The position numbers were made by a program, and so were the translations under genes. The notes beneath the pieces are model-generated. The model had not been told where the DNA came from and did not search any database. It saw only the letters and a program-made list of their open reading frames with translations. From Bryobacteraceae bacterium (GTDB taxonomy: Bacteria > Acidobacteriota > Terriglobia > Bryobacterales > Bryobacteraceae), in contig JAIEMJ010000003.1 in NCBI GenBank assembly GCA_019752335.1, positions 241,646-305,645 on the forward strand: a stretch of 64,000 bases of DNA, in the 5' to 3' direction. Below, piece after piece: positions 36,277 to 46,600 of the stretch. Within the stretch, counting starts at the first letter, position 1; the number at the start of each line of letters is the position of its first letter.

Positions 36277-36727
36277 CCTTGGGGTCCTTCTCGTAGCGAT
36301 AGTCGAAGTGGCAGCCCTGGCAGGCGTCGAAAAGGTAGCCGCCGCGTTCGAAGAGCAGGTCCACATTGCGGGCCTTGGCGGCCTGATGCACGCCCGCTCC
36401 CGCCTCGCGCAACGCCTTCGCGCGCTGCATCCAACGGCCCGTGTCTTTGGCCCGACCCTCCATCATGAGTAGATTCCCCGCTTCGGTGAGCGTGACGGCG
36501 CTCGCCTCCACGGCCAGCCAATCGTTCTCGGACTGGGGCCGCCGCTCTTCCACCCCGGCCTTGGTGTAAATCGTCCCCGACGACTTCCACACCACCTCGG
36601 CATTCGGAATCACCATGCCGTGCATCACCTCTTCCAGCGTAGCCACCGCCTGCAGCGGCGGGCCTGGCTTCGCCACGGGCGTCTTCGCACAACCTGCCAA
36701 AAGCAACGCGGCCAGGCACGGGAACAT
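36260..36727 (-). CDS. Lipoprotein with C-terminal heme c motif
   Basis: The 155-residue product starts MFPCLAALLLAGC, with the lipobox cysteine at C13. A single heme c site C136-Q-G-C-H140 lies close to the C-terminus, as in cytochrome c'-like four-helix proteins; the helical pattern of the middle supports this. The longer frame to 36739 adds four residues before this Met. It is likely a periplasm-facing electron carrier or gas-binding heme protein. It converges on the flagellar operon. Confidence 0.78.
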   Translation of the reverse strand: MFPCLAALLLAGCAKTPVAKPGPPLQAVATLEEVMHGMVIPNAEVVWKSSGTIYTKAGVEERRPQSENDWLAVEASAVTLTEAGNLLMMEGRAKDTGRWMQRAKALREAGAGVHQAAKARNVDLLFERGGYLFDACQGCHFDYRYEKDPKVIRSH

Positions 36728-36773
36728 CTTGTAGGTCACCTATCCTGTATACTCCCAGAATCGGTCCGCCGCA

Positions 36774-37265
36774 ATGACGTTTCTCCAATGGCTTGAAAAT
36801 ACGCCCGGCAGCGTCTATATCCGCGAGTCGCTGATGTTCTATCCGCTGGTGGAAACCGCGCATGTGCTCGCGCTCTGCCTCTTTCTGGGCATGATCGCCC
36901 TCCTCGACCTGCGGCTGGTCGGCGCCGGCTTGCGCACCGTGCCCGTCAGTCAGGTGGCCGCCCGGTTTCTACCGCTCGGGCTCGCCGGCTTCGCCGTGAT
37001 GGCGATCAGCGGCCTGCTGCTCTTCTATTCCGGACCCGTGAAGGCGGCGAACAACATCTTCTTCCAGGTGAAGATGGCGCTGATCCTTCTTACCGGCCTC
37101 AACGCTTTGCTGTTCCACTTCACCATCTATAAGCGCGTCGCCGGCTGGGATCTGGCGCCGTCGCCGCCACTGCGGGCGAAGCTGGCCGGAGCGCTATCTC
37201 TGGTGCTGTGGTGCGGCGTGGTCATCTGCGGGCGGATGCAGGCCTACAACTGGTTTCAACACTAA
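36774..37265 (+). CDS. DUF6644-like four-helix membrane protein
   Basis: A 163-residue protein with about four to five hydrophobic segments. The family-typical N-terminus is WLENTPGSVYIRESLMFYPLVETAHVLAL; both histidines and the RES-hydrophobic-E-H pattern recur in the next gene. Such proteins occur in pairs near cytochrome or PQQ genes, and the conserved His could bind heme. Function unproven. Its TAA overlaps the next ATG by one base. A TGTATACT box about 20 bp upstream could be its -10 element. Confidence 0.75.
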   Translation: MTFLQWLENTPGSVYIRESLMFYPLVETAHVLALCLFLGMIALLDLRLVGAGLRTVPVSQVAARFLPLGLAGFAVMAISGLLLFYSGPVKAANNIFFQVKMALILLTGLNALLFHFTIYKRVAGWDLAPSPPLRAKLAGALSLVLWCGVVICGRMQAYNWFQH

Positions 37266-37720
37266 TGGAGCCCCTTTTTCGATGGTTTGAAGCAACGGCG
37301 ATCGGCACGGTGGTGCGCGAGTCCCTGTGGCTGTTCCCGGTAATCGAATGCGTCCACTTGTTGGCGCTGGCGCTGCTGGGCGGCGTCGTGCTCGCTGGCG
37401 ACTTGCCGCTGCTCGGCGCGAAGCTGCCCCGCGCCGGGCGGCAACTGGAGCCCTGGCTCCGCGGCGCGCTCTTCACCATCATCGCCACCGGCATTCCGAT
37501 GTTCTTGTCGGAGGCGATCAAATGCTACTTCAGCCCGCCTTTCTTCTATAAAATGGCGCTGCTGCTGCTCGCGACAATTTACACCTTCACCTGGCGCCAA
37601 CGCGTCACCCGCGCCGAGCCCGGTACGGTGAGGCCACGCATTGAGCAACTTACCGGCGCGGTATCGTTGGCCCTGTGGTTCGGGGTTGGCTTCTCGGGCC
37701 GCTGGATCGCATTTTACTGA
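37265..37720 (+). CDS. DUF6644-like membrane protein, paralogue
   Basis: A 151-residue integral membrane protein from the ATG overlapping the previous stop. WFEATAIGTVVRESLWLFPVIECVHLLAL copies the RES...E.H pattern of its upstream neighbour, so the two are diverged tandem paralogues and may form one heterodimeric complex. Four membrane segments are visible. A role in redox or heme transport is inferred only from neighbours. Confidence 0.75.
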   Translation: MEPLFRWFEATAIGTVVRESLWLFPVIECVHLLALALLGGVVLAGDLPLLGAKLPRAGRQLEPWLRGALFTIIATGIPMFLSEAIKCYFSPPFFYKMALLLLATIYTFTWRQRVTRAEPGTVRPRIEQLTGAVSLALWFGVGFSGRWIAFY

Positions 37721-37737
37721 GGTGATAACATCTCAGG

Positions 37738-38556
37738 GTGATTACGAGAGTTTGCCTGACGCTAGCTTGCGCGATCCCGCTCCTCGGCCAAGTGCCGCGC
37801 CTGCCCAGCGGCAAGCCCGACTTCAACGGCATCTGGCAAGCCCTCGGACCCGCTAACTACGACCTGGAGCGGCACATGGCGCGCGCCTCCCTGATGCTGC
37901 GCGAAGGTCCACACGGGCCGCTCCCCGCCGTGCCCTTGTTGCGGCTCGGCGCCGTGGCTTCCGTCCCCGGCAGCATGGGGGTCGTCGAAGGCGGCAAGAT
38001 TCCTTATAAGCCTGAAGCCGCCAAAAAACGCGACGAGAACCGCGCCAATTGGCTGGATCGCGATCCCGAGATCCGCTGCTATATGCCCGGCGTGCCGCGC
38101 GCCACCTATCTGCCGTTTCCCTTTCAAATCCTGCAGAACGCGAAGCAGTTCTTCATCCATTACGAGTTCGCCGGCGCCTTCCGCGACATCTACTTCAACA
38201 ATCCGGGGCCCGCGGAGACTGACTCTTGGATGGGCCAGTCCGTCGGACGCTGGGAAGGCGACACCCTCGTCGTCGACGTCACCGGCCAGAATGACCAAAC
38301 CTGGTTCGACCGCGCCGGCACCCACCACAGCAACCAACTCCACGTCGTCGAACGCTACACGCTCACCTCGCCGAATCACATTCGATATGAGGCCACCATC
38401 ACCGATCCCGAGGTCTTCACGCAGCCGTGGAAGATCTCGCTACCCTTGTACCGGCGCATGGAGCCCGACGCGCGGCTGATGGACTTCAAGTGTACGGAAT
38501 TCGTGGAAGAACTGGTCTTCGGCGAGTTTCGCCGTCATCCTTTAAAGAGGGAATAA
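37738..38556 (+). CDS. Secreted protein of a PQQ/cytochrome operon
   Basis: A 272-residue protein with a GTG start and a signal peptide (ITRVCLTLACAIPLLGQ). It has PRLPSGKPDFNGIW, GVPRATYLPFPFQILQ, DSWMGQSVGRWEGDTLVVDV and RYTLTSPNHIRYEATITDPEVFTQPW in pieces. This pattern is common in acidobacterial secreted proteins of unknown function that sit beside DUF6152 and PQQ genes. The next gene is a diverged paralogue (shared IGHWEGQTLVVDT and VWTQPW). First gene of a likely four-gene operon. Confidence 0.75.
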   Translation: MITRVCLTLACAIPLLGQVPRLPSGKPDFNGIWQALGPANYDLERHMARASLMLREGPHGPLPAVPLLRLGAVASVPGSMGVVEGGKIPYKPEAAKKRDENRANWLDRDPEIRCYMPGVPRATYLPFPFQILQNAKQFFIHYEFAGAFRDIYFNNPGPAETDSWMGQSVGRWEGDTLVVDVTGQNDQTWFDRAGTHHSNQLHVVERYTLTSPNHIRYEATITDPEVFTQPWKISLPLYRRMEPDARLMDFKCTEFVEELVFGEFRRHPLKRE

Positions 38557-38559
38557 CCG

Positions 38560-39588
38560 ATGCTAACGCTATTTGTCTTGCTCCTCGCCGCCGACTTGCC
38601 AAAACCGGCCCCCCAGAAAACGGCGCCGCCCGACCTCTCCGGCATGTACGACATCGCTACCTTGACGCCGCTGACGCGTCCCGCCGCCATGGGCAACCGC
38701 ATGTCGCTCACCGACGCCGAGGCCAAGGCGCTGGCCAAAATGACCGAAGCGGTGCTCGCCAAAGGCAACGCCGCCAGTGATCCGAATCGTCCGCCGCCGC
38801 CCTCCGGCGGCGATGGCAGCGAAGGCCCAGCCGGCAATGTCGGCGGCTACAACACGCTCTGGATCGACACCGGTACCGGCGCCTTCAAGATTGATGGCCA
38901 GTTCCGCACCTCCATCGTGATTGACCCTGCCAATGGACGCCTGCCCGCCATGACGCCCGAAGCCCGCGCCAAGGCCGCCGCCCGCGCCAAGTACAATCGC
39001 CCCAACCGGGGCGACGCTTTCTGGATCACCGAGAATCTCACGCCTGGCCCTTACGATGACCCGGAACTGCGCCCCACCGCCGAGCGTTGCCTGCTGGGTT
39101 TCGGCACCAGCGCTGGCCCGCCCGCCCTACCCGTGATGTACAACAACCTCAAGCAAATCGTGCAGACCAAGGACCATGTGATGATCCTGAACGAAATGGT
39201 GCACGACGCCCGCACCATCCGCCTGAACGCCAAGCACGAGCCGCCCGAGATTCGCCGCTGGCTGGGCGATTCCATTGGCCATTGGGAAGGCCAGACGCTC
39301 GTCGTCGATACGACCAACTTCAATGACCAGCCCGCGCTCGGCGGCGCGGACCGCAACCTGCACGTCATCGAGCGCTTCACCCGCATCGACGCCAAGACCC
39401 TGCGCTACAAGTTCACCGTGGAAGATCCCACCGTCTGGACCCAGCCCTGGACTGGTGAGTACATCTGGCCCGCCACCGATGCCCGTCTCTACGAATACGC
39501 CTGCCACGAAGGGAATTACTCGTTCGCCGGCATCCTGCGCGGCGCGCGCCGCCTGGAAGCCGAAGCGATCGCGAAACAAAAGCCATGA
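38560..39588 (+). CDS. Secreted protein of a PQQ/cytochrome operon, paralogue
   Basis: A 342-residue protein with a short signal peptide (MLTLFVLLLAADLP). The central RRWLGDSIGHWEGQTLVVDT and ERFTRIDAKTLRYKFTVEDPTVWTQPW segments mirror those of the preceding gene, showing an old tandem duplication. A PPPPSGG-type flexible insert lies near residue 75. It is separated from the first copy by 3 bp and overlaps the next gene by 4 bp. Function unknown; probably a partner of the dehydrogenase downstream. Confidence 0.75.
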   Translation: MLTLFVLLLAADLPKPAPQKTAPPDLSGMYDIATLTPLTRPAAMGNRMSLTDAEAKALAKMTEAVLAKGNAASDPNRPPPPSGGDGSEGPAGNVGGYNTLWIDTGTGAFKIDGQFRTSIVIDPANGRLPAMTPEARAKAAARAKYNRPNRGDAFWITENLTPGPYDDPELRPTAERCLLGFGTSAGPPALPVMYNNLKQIVQTKDHVMILNEMVHDARTIRLNAKHEPPEIRRWLGDSIGHWEGQTLVVDTTNFNDQPALGGADRNLHVIERFTRIDAKTLRYKFTVEDPTVWTQPWTGEYIWPATDARLYEYACHEGNYSFAGILRGARRLEAEAIAKQKP

Positions 39589-39995
39589 AATACGTTTTAG
39601 CCCTCGCCTTCTTCGGCGCCTGCAGAATTTACGCGCACCATGCCTTCGGCGCTGAATTCGACCCCAATCTGCCCGTGCTGCTCAAAGGTCCGGTGGTCCG
39701 CATTGAGTGGATCAACCCGCATACCTGGATCCACCTCGAGGTCACCAAGAAGGACGGCAGCAAAGAGGTGTGGATGGTGGAAGGCGGCACGCCCAATAGC
39801 CTGCTACGCCGCGGCCTGAAGCGCGACTCGCTCAAGATCGGGCAGGTAATCGTCGTGGACGGCTACCAGTCGAAGGACCGTACGACGCGCGCCAACGGCC
39901 GTGACGTCACCCTGCCCGATGGCCAGAAGTTCTTCCTCGGCTCTTCCGGCACCGGCGCCCCTTACGACGCTCCGGGCAAGGATCAGCGGAAATAA
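39585..39995 (+). CDS. DUF6152 secreted protein
   Basis: A 136-residue protein with a signal peptide followed by HHAFGAEFD, an OB-like beta barrel (VVRIEWINPHTWIHLEVTKK), VEGGTPNSLLRRG, and YQSKDRTTRANGRDVTLPDG. This is the DUF6152 pattern. The invariant His-His after the cleavage site may bind metal. Genes of this family almost always accompany the types of genes flanking it here. Confidence 0.85.
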   Translation: MKYVLALAFFGACRIYAHHAFGAEFDPNLPVLLKGPVVRIEWINPHTWIHLEVTKKDGSKEVWMVEGGTPNSLLRRGLKRDSLKIGQVIVVDGYQSKDRTTRANGRDVTLPDGQKFFLGSSGTGAPYDAPGKDQRK

Positions 39996-39998
39996 GCC

Positions 39999-41780
39999 AT
40001 GCGAGCGGCGTTCTGTTTGGCCGTAAGCCTGATGGCCGCTGACGATCCGGCGAGCGTCGCCCTCTATCAGAAGCACTGCGCCACCTGCCACGACGCTCCC
40101 GCCGCCGAAAGCCGCATTCCGGCCAAGACGGCCCTGCAGAAGATGCCCGCCGCCAACATCCTGCGGGCCCTCGAAGCGGGCGTCATGAAGGAGCAGGGTG
40201 CAGCGTTGTCGCGCGTCGAGAAGCTCTCCGTCGCGAAGTTGCTGGGCTCGTCTGAGTCCGTAATGAACGCGCCTTCCGCGAACCCCTGCCCGGCCGCTGA
40301 CTGGAAGCCGCACGCGGCGGCTGCCGACTGGCGCGGCTGGTCCGCCAATGACGCCAATTGGCGCTATCAGCCCAAATCCGGCATTGCGCCTCCCGCGGTC
40401 GCCAACCTAAAACTGAAGTGGGCCTTCGGCTTTCCCGGCGGCACCTCGGTACGTTCGCAGCCCGTCGTCTTTGGCGGCAGGCTCTTCGTTGGCGCCCACG
40501 ACGGCAGCATCTATGCGCTGGACGCCACCACCGGTTGCCAGCACTGGAGTACCACGGTCCCCTCGCCAATTCGTTCGTCGCTCGCTGCCGCCGAGGTGCA
40601 AGGGCGCTGGATGATCTTCGCCGGCGATAGCGCAGGGCTATTGCACGCGCTCGACGCCACCACCGGTGCGCCGCTTTGGAAGCTGCGTCTGGACGCGCAT
40701 CCGGCAGCCGTCCTCACCGCGACGCCCGTGGTTCATCAGGGCCGGGTGTACGTAGGGGTCGCCTCGTATGAAGAGGCCTCGGCTACCAACCCTGCTTATG
40801 TCTGTTGCAGCTTTCGCGGCAGCGTCGCCGCTGTGGATGGCGCCAGCGGCAAGCTGCTCTGGAAGACCTACACCATCAGCGAAGAGGCCAAGCCGGGGCC
40901 CGTCTCGAAACGGGGCAAACCCACCCAGGGCCCGTCCGGCGTGGGCATTTGGAGCGCGGTTACGCTCGATCCCGGCCTCGGCATGCTGTACGCCACTACC
41001 GGCGATAACTACTCGGATCCGCCCACCCCCAATTCGGACGCCGTCATGGCGCTCTCGCTCGACACCGGCAAGGTGCAATGGGTGAAGCAGATTCTGGCCA
41101 ACGACGCCTTCAATTCTTCTTGCGCGAATCCCACGAAGTTCAACTGCCCGGACTCCGACGGGCCGGACCATGACCTCGGCGCCTCCGCCATGCTCGTGAA
41201 GCTGCCCAACAAGAAGCGCGCCTTGATTCTGGCGCAGAAATCCGGCGAAGTCCATGCCGTCGATCCGGACCGGAAGGGCGAAGTGCTCTGGCACGCCCGC
41301 GTCGGCAAAGGCGGCGTCCTGGGCGGCATCCAGTGGGGCATCGCCACCGATGGCATCACCGCCTACGCCGCCGTCTCGGACTTAGGCTTCGGTCCACAGC
41401 GCAGCAAGCAAGGTGGAGGACTCTTTGCGCTCCGGCTCGACAACGGCGAACGCCTCTGGCAGACGCCCGCGCCGTCCTGCGCCCCCGAGCCGTGCAGCCC
41501 GTCGCAGTCCGCCGCGATCACCGTCATGCCCGGCATCGTCTTTTCGGGTTCGGTGGACGGCCACCTCCGGGCTTACTCCACCATCCAAGGCAAGATCCTC
41601 TGGGACTTCGATACCGCCCAGACTTTCGACACAGTAAACGGCGTCAAGGCCCACGGCGGCTCGATGGACGCGGGCGGCCCGGTGCTGGCCAACGGCATGC
41701 TCTACGTCGGCTCCGGCTACGGCCAATGGGGCGGCAAGCCCGGCAATGTGCTGCTGGCCTTTGAGCCAACGAAGCCTTAG
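39999..41780 (+). CDS. Cytochrome c-PQQ beta-propeller dehydrogenase-like protein
   Basis: A 593-residue exported protein. The N-terminus has heme motif C27-A-T-C-H31. From about residue 115 an eight-bladed PQQ propeller starts, with repeats such as FVGAHDGSIYALDATTG, GLLHALDATTGAPLWKL and SGEVHAVDPDRKGEVLWH. This order (heme first, propeller second) is that of polyvinyl-alcohol-type quinohemoproteins. It likely oxidises an alcohol or sugar in the periplasm and passes electrons to the heme. Substrate unknown. It ends the operon, overlapping the opposite gene by 4 bp. Confidence 0.87.
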   Translation: MRAAFCLAVSLMAADDPASVALYQKHCATCHDAPAAESRIPAKTALQKMPAANILRALEAGVMKEQGAALSRVEKLSVAKLLGSSESVMNAPSANPCPAADWKPHAAAADWRGWSANDANWRYQPKSGIAPPAVANLKLKWAFGFPGGTSVRSQPVVFGGRLFVGAHDGSIYALDATTGCQHWSTTVPSPIRSSLAAAEVQGRWMIFAGDSAGLLHALDATTGAPLWKLRLDAHPAAVLTATPVVHQGRVYVGVASYEEASATNPAYVCCSFRGSVAAVDGASGKLLWKTYTISEEAKPGPVSKRGKPTQGPSGVGIWSAVTLDPGLGMLYATTGDNYSDPPTPNSDAVMALSLDTGKVQWVKQILANDAFNSSCANPTKFNCPDSDGPDHDLGASAMLVKLPNKKRALILAQKSGEVHAVDPDRKGEVLWHARVGKGGVLGGIQWGIATDGITAYAAVSDLGFGPQRSKQGGGLFALRLDNGERLWQTPAPSCAPEPCSPSQSAAITVMPGIVFSGSVDGHLRAYSTIQGKILWDFDTAQTFDTVNGVKAHGGSMDAGGPVLANGMLYVGSGYGQWGGKPGNVLLAFEPTKP

Positions 41781-43540
41781 TTGAAGGGCAACAGCATGGA
41801 CGGGCTGGTTTGGTCAAAGTAGATCAGCGCGTCGTAGTCCCGCGTGAGCGTACTCCGGACGGCGAAGCCATCCGTGGCGACGGAGCCGATCTCGCGGAAT
41901 TCGGGACCGGAGAGCAGCCACGCGCCAGGGTTGCCCGGCCGCGCTTGGCGTAGATCGAGAATGAAGCGGGGGAGGCCGGTTTGGTGGAAGACGTACTCGG
42001 CGCTGCCGGGGAAAGAGACCGTGGCTTCGTTGTCGCGGCGCAGCGGGCCGAAGTTGCCGTTCGGTAGCACGCTGACGGCGCTGTATTGGCCGCGATGAAA
42101 GGCAAAGCCGATCACAAAGTAGTCCGGGCCATACCAACGCGACAGGTAAGAGCCTTGGGCTCCGTTGAGCCGGGAGACGTGGTAGTTGTGGGCCCACACG
42201 ACCATCTTGGCGCCCGGATTCTGCTGCAGGATCCAGTCCGTATTGGCGGCCATCATTTCGTCGCGATGGAGGCCGCCCCCGATTTTGACAAAATTGGCTT
42301 GTTCGGCGACGCGGGCATTCTGGATGGCCCATTCCACTTCGGCCATGGGTATTGTCTTTACATACTCGCGATAGTTGGCCTCAAGGTAGACGCGCACGGC
42401 TTTGGCGGCGGCGGCAGCCTCTTGAATGAGGGCCGTATTGGCGGCGTTGTTGGGCTGAACGGGAACGGCGCGCAGGACGGTTTGATAAGCCGTCTGGGCG
42501 GTGTCGCGATAAGCCGGATCGGCCTTGGCGATGAATTCGCGCGCGATGTTTACGGCTACGCCGGCGGTTTGCATATCGAAGCCGGTGAACTGGATGCGGC
42601 CACGTCCAGAGCGGTTGAACTCGCGCATCCACTCCACCATGTCGAGCACTTCCTGCGTGTTCCAGGTCCAGAAGTACATGCCCTGGAGAATGCGCCGGGG
42701 GTCGCCCCGGCCGCCGAGGACGTAGTCATTCATCAGATACGACTCCGGCATGTTGGCTTCAATCGAAAAGATCGTGAAGCCCATTTCGTTCGCCAGAAAC
42801 TCGGTCAGGCGATGCTTCATGCGAAAGAACTCGGTGGTGCCATGCGTAGCTTCGCCGAGGCCGACCACCCGGGAAGTCCCGATCCAGGCCTTGAGTGGTT
42901 GTAAATCGGAAAAGCCACTACCGGCGCGTTCCGTCGTAAAGGGAATGGCGTTCTGGCGGACCCAAGTGAGTTGGTCGTTATCCGGTTCCGTGGTGAGCGG
43001 CGGCGGACCCTGCGGCAGCGGCTGGCCATCGACTTCTATCCGCAAATCGTCAAACCAGGCCGTGCCGCGCCCGGACAGGAAAGTACCCAAGATAACGAAC
43101 GTGGCGTTGGGCGACACATTCACTTCGTACTCGTAGCGCTTCCAGGGCGTGGTGTCGCGGATCGCCAACTGGAACATGTTCTCGAGCGAGAGCACCCCAC
43201 CGGCGCCATCGACACGGAACCAGATCGCAGCGTAACCGGGGGCCGGGATGCTCGCGGTGCGGATCCAGCCAGAGATCTTCACTCGCTTGCCTCGCAGCAG
43301 GTCCGTAGGGAGGACGACCGACGTGGGCGCCAGCGCGTCAGCAGTGAAACTGCGGATGCGCATGGAGTAGTTGCCGGAAACGGCGTCGGTGTCGGGAGCG
43401 AGCTCATAACCGGCGGCGAAGAGCGACCAGCCGCGGAGGCGGTTGCGGGTGACGGTTTCAAAGTCGAGGTTGTAATACGGTTGGGCGGCCAGCGTCGAGG
43501 CGGCCAGGAAAAGCAACCAGGCATTTCGCATCATGCCCAA
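41777..43540 (-). CDS. Secreted erythromycin esterase-like protein with jelly-roll domain
   Basis: A 587-residue exported protein. Residues 20-175 form a carbohydrate-binding-like beta-sandwich (DLLRGKRVKISGWIRT, GRGTAWFDDLRIEVDG). Residues 190-580 match the erythromycin esterase family: GLGEATHG with E230 and H233, the KHRLTEFLANEMGF helix, FTGFDMQ and the AHNYHVSRL motif. Ere enzymes open macrolide lactones, but secreted acidobacterial homologues likely act on other esters, so resistance should not be assumed. Confidence 0.87.
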   Translation of the reverse strand: MGMMRNAWLLFLAASTLAAQPYYNLDFETVTRNRLRGWSLFAAGYELAPDTDAVSGNYSMRIRSFTADALAPTSVVLPTDLLRGKRVKISGWIRTASIPAPGYAAIWFRVDGAGGVLSLENMFQLAIRDTTPWKRYEYEVNVSPNATFVILGTFLSGRGTAWFDDLRIEVDGQPLPQGPPPLTTEPDNDQLTWVRQNAIPFTTERAGSGFSDLQPLKAWIGTSRVVGLGEATHGTTEFFRMKHRLTEFLANEMGFTIFSIEANMPESYLMNDYVLGGRGDPRRILQGMYFWTWNTQEVLDMVEWMREFNRSGRGRIQFTGFDMQTAGVAVNIAREFIAKADPAYRDTAQTAYQTVLRAVPVQPNNAANTALIQEAAAAAKAVRVYLEANYREYVKTIPMAEVEWAIQNARVAEQANFVKIGGGLHRDEMMAANTDWILQQNPGAKMVVWAHNYHVSRLNGAQGSYLSRWYGPDYFVIGFAFHRGQYSAVSVLPNGNFGPLRRDNEATVSFPGSAEYVFHQTGLPRFILDLRQARPGNPGAWLLSGPEFREIGSVATDGFAVRSTLTRDYDALIYFDQTSPSMLLPFN

Positions 43541-43667
43541 AGTCTATTACAGGAATGCCTCAATCTTCCCAACGCCGTACCGATAAGGACTGCGAGGTAT
43601 AGAGACATCGGCCCCTCAGCGGCGCGGTGCGACTCAATCTATGTCCACGAGAAGGAAGTTACTTGAG

Positions 43668-46600
43668 ATGAAAAAACAAGATAGAAAGCGCACCAGGTTC
43701 CAGGCGGCACGAAGCCTCCTCTCTGCTGCGTGTCTCTTCATGGTGGTATCCCTATTTTCCGCAACCCAGCTACACGCTACACTAACGGCCACTCCGGCGT
43801 CGGTGGCCTTGTCGTGTAGTACCACGACGGGCCCGGGCACGGCCGTGACCGTGGTGGTGAGGCCTACGACGCCGATCGCTGCCGGCGGATCGCCGATTGC
43901 CTTTACCTTGGGCTCCTTGCCGGCGGGCATCGTCGTCACGCCCAGCACCACCCAAACCCTGACCACCTCGAATCAGACGGCCGGTATCACGTTTACCATC
44001 CGTTCCGCCGACGGCTGCGCCGGCGCAACGTCGGGCACGAACGCCGTTTCGTTCCGGTTCCAGGTGGGCGGCGTGAACAACGCCACGGTGAGCATTTCGC
44101 ACGTCGTCACGGCGACAGCGAGCGCGCTCTCCGCCACTCCCACCGCGGTGGCGCTTACCTGCGTCTTGAATGGCAGCACCTATACGCCCGGCGTGGCGCA
44201 GACGGTGACGGTCGCCTCCTCGGTTCCTTCGGCTTCGGGCGGCACGCCCTTCACGGTGGACACGTCGGCCAGTGGCAGTACGGGCGCGGCGGCCACTTGG
44301 GCGACGGTTACACCGACCACGCAACAGATCCCCAACGCCAGTGCCTCCACGACGATTAGCGTCGTTGCGGCCACGGGCTGCGGCGGCTTTGCCGTGGGCA
44401 CGACGAACTCGACGACGGTCACCTTGCTGAACGCTCCGGCGCCGGCGCGCGTGATCCCGGTCACCTTGCGCATCATCCCCCCCACGACGCTCAGTTCGGG
44501 TCCGGCTTCGGCCTCGCTGACTTACGTCAAGGGCTCGAACACTCCCGGCCGCGCCGACGTCACCATCACGGCCGCTTCCGGTACGCCTTTCTTCACGGTG
44601 GACTCGACGTCGTTGCCGATCTGGCTCACCTGCGACGCGATGAGTGGCACGGCCCCGCGCGCGCTGCGCTTCAGTTCTACTACGGTCGCCGACACGCTGG
44701 CCGCCGGGGTCTACCGCGCCACCGTGCGGATTCGCGTCGCCAACTTTGGCGATTTACAGATTCCCGTGTCGCTTTCGGTAAACAACCCGCCGCCACGCCT
44801 GACGGTGTCCGAAGGCACCACGCGCAACATCCCCTGGACCGTGGGCCAGCCCGTGCCGACCCTGCTGATTACAGCGGCTTCGAGCGATTCGCCCATTCCC
44901 TACACCGTCACCACGGGCGGCAACCTTGCGCCGATCGTGGCCGCCAGCCAGCAGAGCGGCTTGGCGTATAGCTTCGGCTCGCCGATCCCGGTGAGCTTCG
45001 ATCCGCTGCTGTTCGCCTCGGCCACGCCGGGCAACACGCTTACTGGCACGGTGACCCTGACGTGGGGCAACCCCTCGCGCACCGTCGTCGTGACGATCAA
45101 TGTGCAGATCCAGTCCGCGAGCGCGACGGTATCTGGCATCAGCCCGGCCACGTTGCCCACGGCCGCTCCCGGGACGACGTTTACGCTCGTGCTGACCGGC
45201 TCGGAGTTCATCAGCAGCAGTGACCCTTCGGTGCGCACGCGCGTCGGCCTGGTCTCTTCGGGCGGCCTGGTGAATAACACGAACATTCAAGCCAACGTTG
45301 TGAACGGCTCGAACATCATTCTGACGATCGTCGCCCCGGCGGTCGCGGACACCGCTCTGCCCTTCTCGCCTACGGGCACCGGCGGCTCGGTCGTGATTGG
45401 CGTCTGCAATCCCTTCAACGGCGTTTGCAATACGCCGACGGGTTCGGCCGTGCTCACCATCGGCAATAACCCGATTGTGCAGGGCGTCACCAGCGCATCC
45501 TCCTATCAACAGGTGAACCCGCCGGCCTTGCAGACCGTGGCGCCGTTCGACATGATCTCGATCTTCGGCTCCAGCTTCTGTAGCTCGAACGGCACGGGCT
45601 GTAGCAGTTCGCAAGTGCTTTACGGCACGCCGGACCCCGCCACGCTCACCTATCCGCGCTCCATCAGTCCGGATGCGGCGGGCGCGTCGCAGCGCAGCAC
45701 GGTAGTTACCTTCCAAACCACCGGTAGCACGCCCACGGTGATTGCCACCGCGCCGATCCTCTTTGGCACCAACAGCCAGATCAACGTGATGGCTCCGGCG
45801 GCCCTGTCGGCCCACGCTGGAACCACGGTGAATGTCGTGGTCAGCTTTGGCTTCGGCACGGGCGCTACGCAACGCACCAGTGCTCCGTTCCCGGTGAGCA
45901 TCGTGGCCACCTCGCCCGGCCTGTTCACCATCGGCTCGAATGGACAGGGCGACGGTGCGATCCTGGACTCGAACTGGGCCGTCGTCACCCCCACCAATCC
46001 GGCCGCCATCCGCACCAACGCGGGCTCCGTGTCGGGCGGCGTCTCCGACACCGTGCAGATCTATCTCACCGGTCTGGGCATGCCCAGCACGGGTGCGGAC
46101 AACGCCAGCGCCGGCAGCAGCGGCGGCGCCGTCTGGGGGACTGACTGCGTCTCCACCTCCAGCTTCCTCACCTCACTGAACGCCAACGCCAGTAGCTCGC
46201 TCACTTCGCTGGACGGCACGGTGATCCTCAGTTCGCTCCTGAACACGAACCGCCTGGTGCCTTGCATCGCGAGCGGCTCCGCCAACAGCCCCACCGTCAC
46301 CATCGGTGGCCGCAACGCCGTCGTCTCCTACGCGGGCTTCCTGCCGGACAGCATCGCCGGCCTCTATCAGATCAACGCCAAGCTACCGGTCAACGGTCTC
46401 GCTTCGTTGACTGACTCGACGGGCGCCACCCTCTCGTCGATCACCGCGCCGGTGCAACTGCCGGTGATCGTGACCGCCAACTCGCGCTCCAGCCAAACGG
46501 GCGTCAACATCTGGGTCGCGCCGCGGCTCCGCGTCACGGGACCCTCGGGCGCCGGCCTCACCGGTCGCGTCGGCATCGCCTGGGCCAGTTCGAACAACGT

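Noticed and set aside
41777..43540. Macrolide-resistance gene reading of the erythromycin esterase-like gene
   Set aside because: It is secreted and carries an extra beta-sandwich; family membership alone does not support resistance.
44754..45872. Minus-strand open frame of 372 codons
   Set aside because: It is antisense to the Ig-like surface protein, with Arg/His/Asp-rich shadow composition typical of high-GC DNA.
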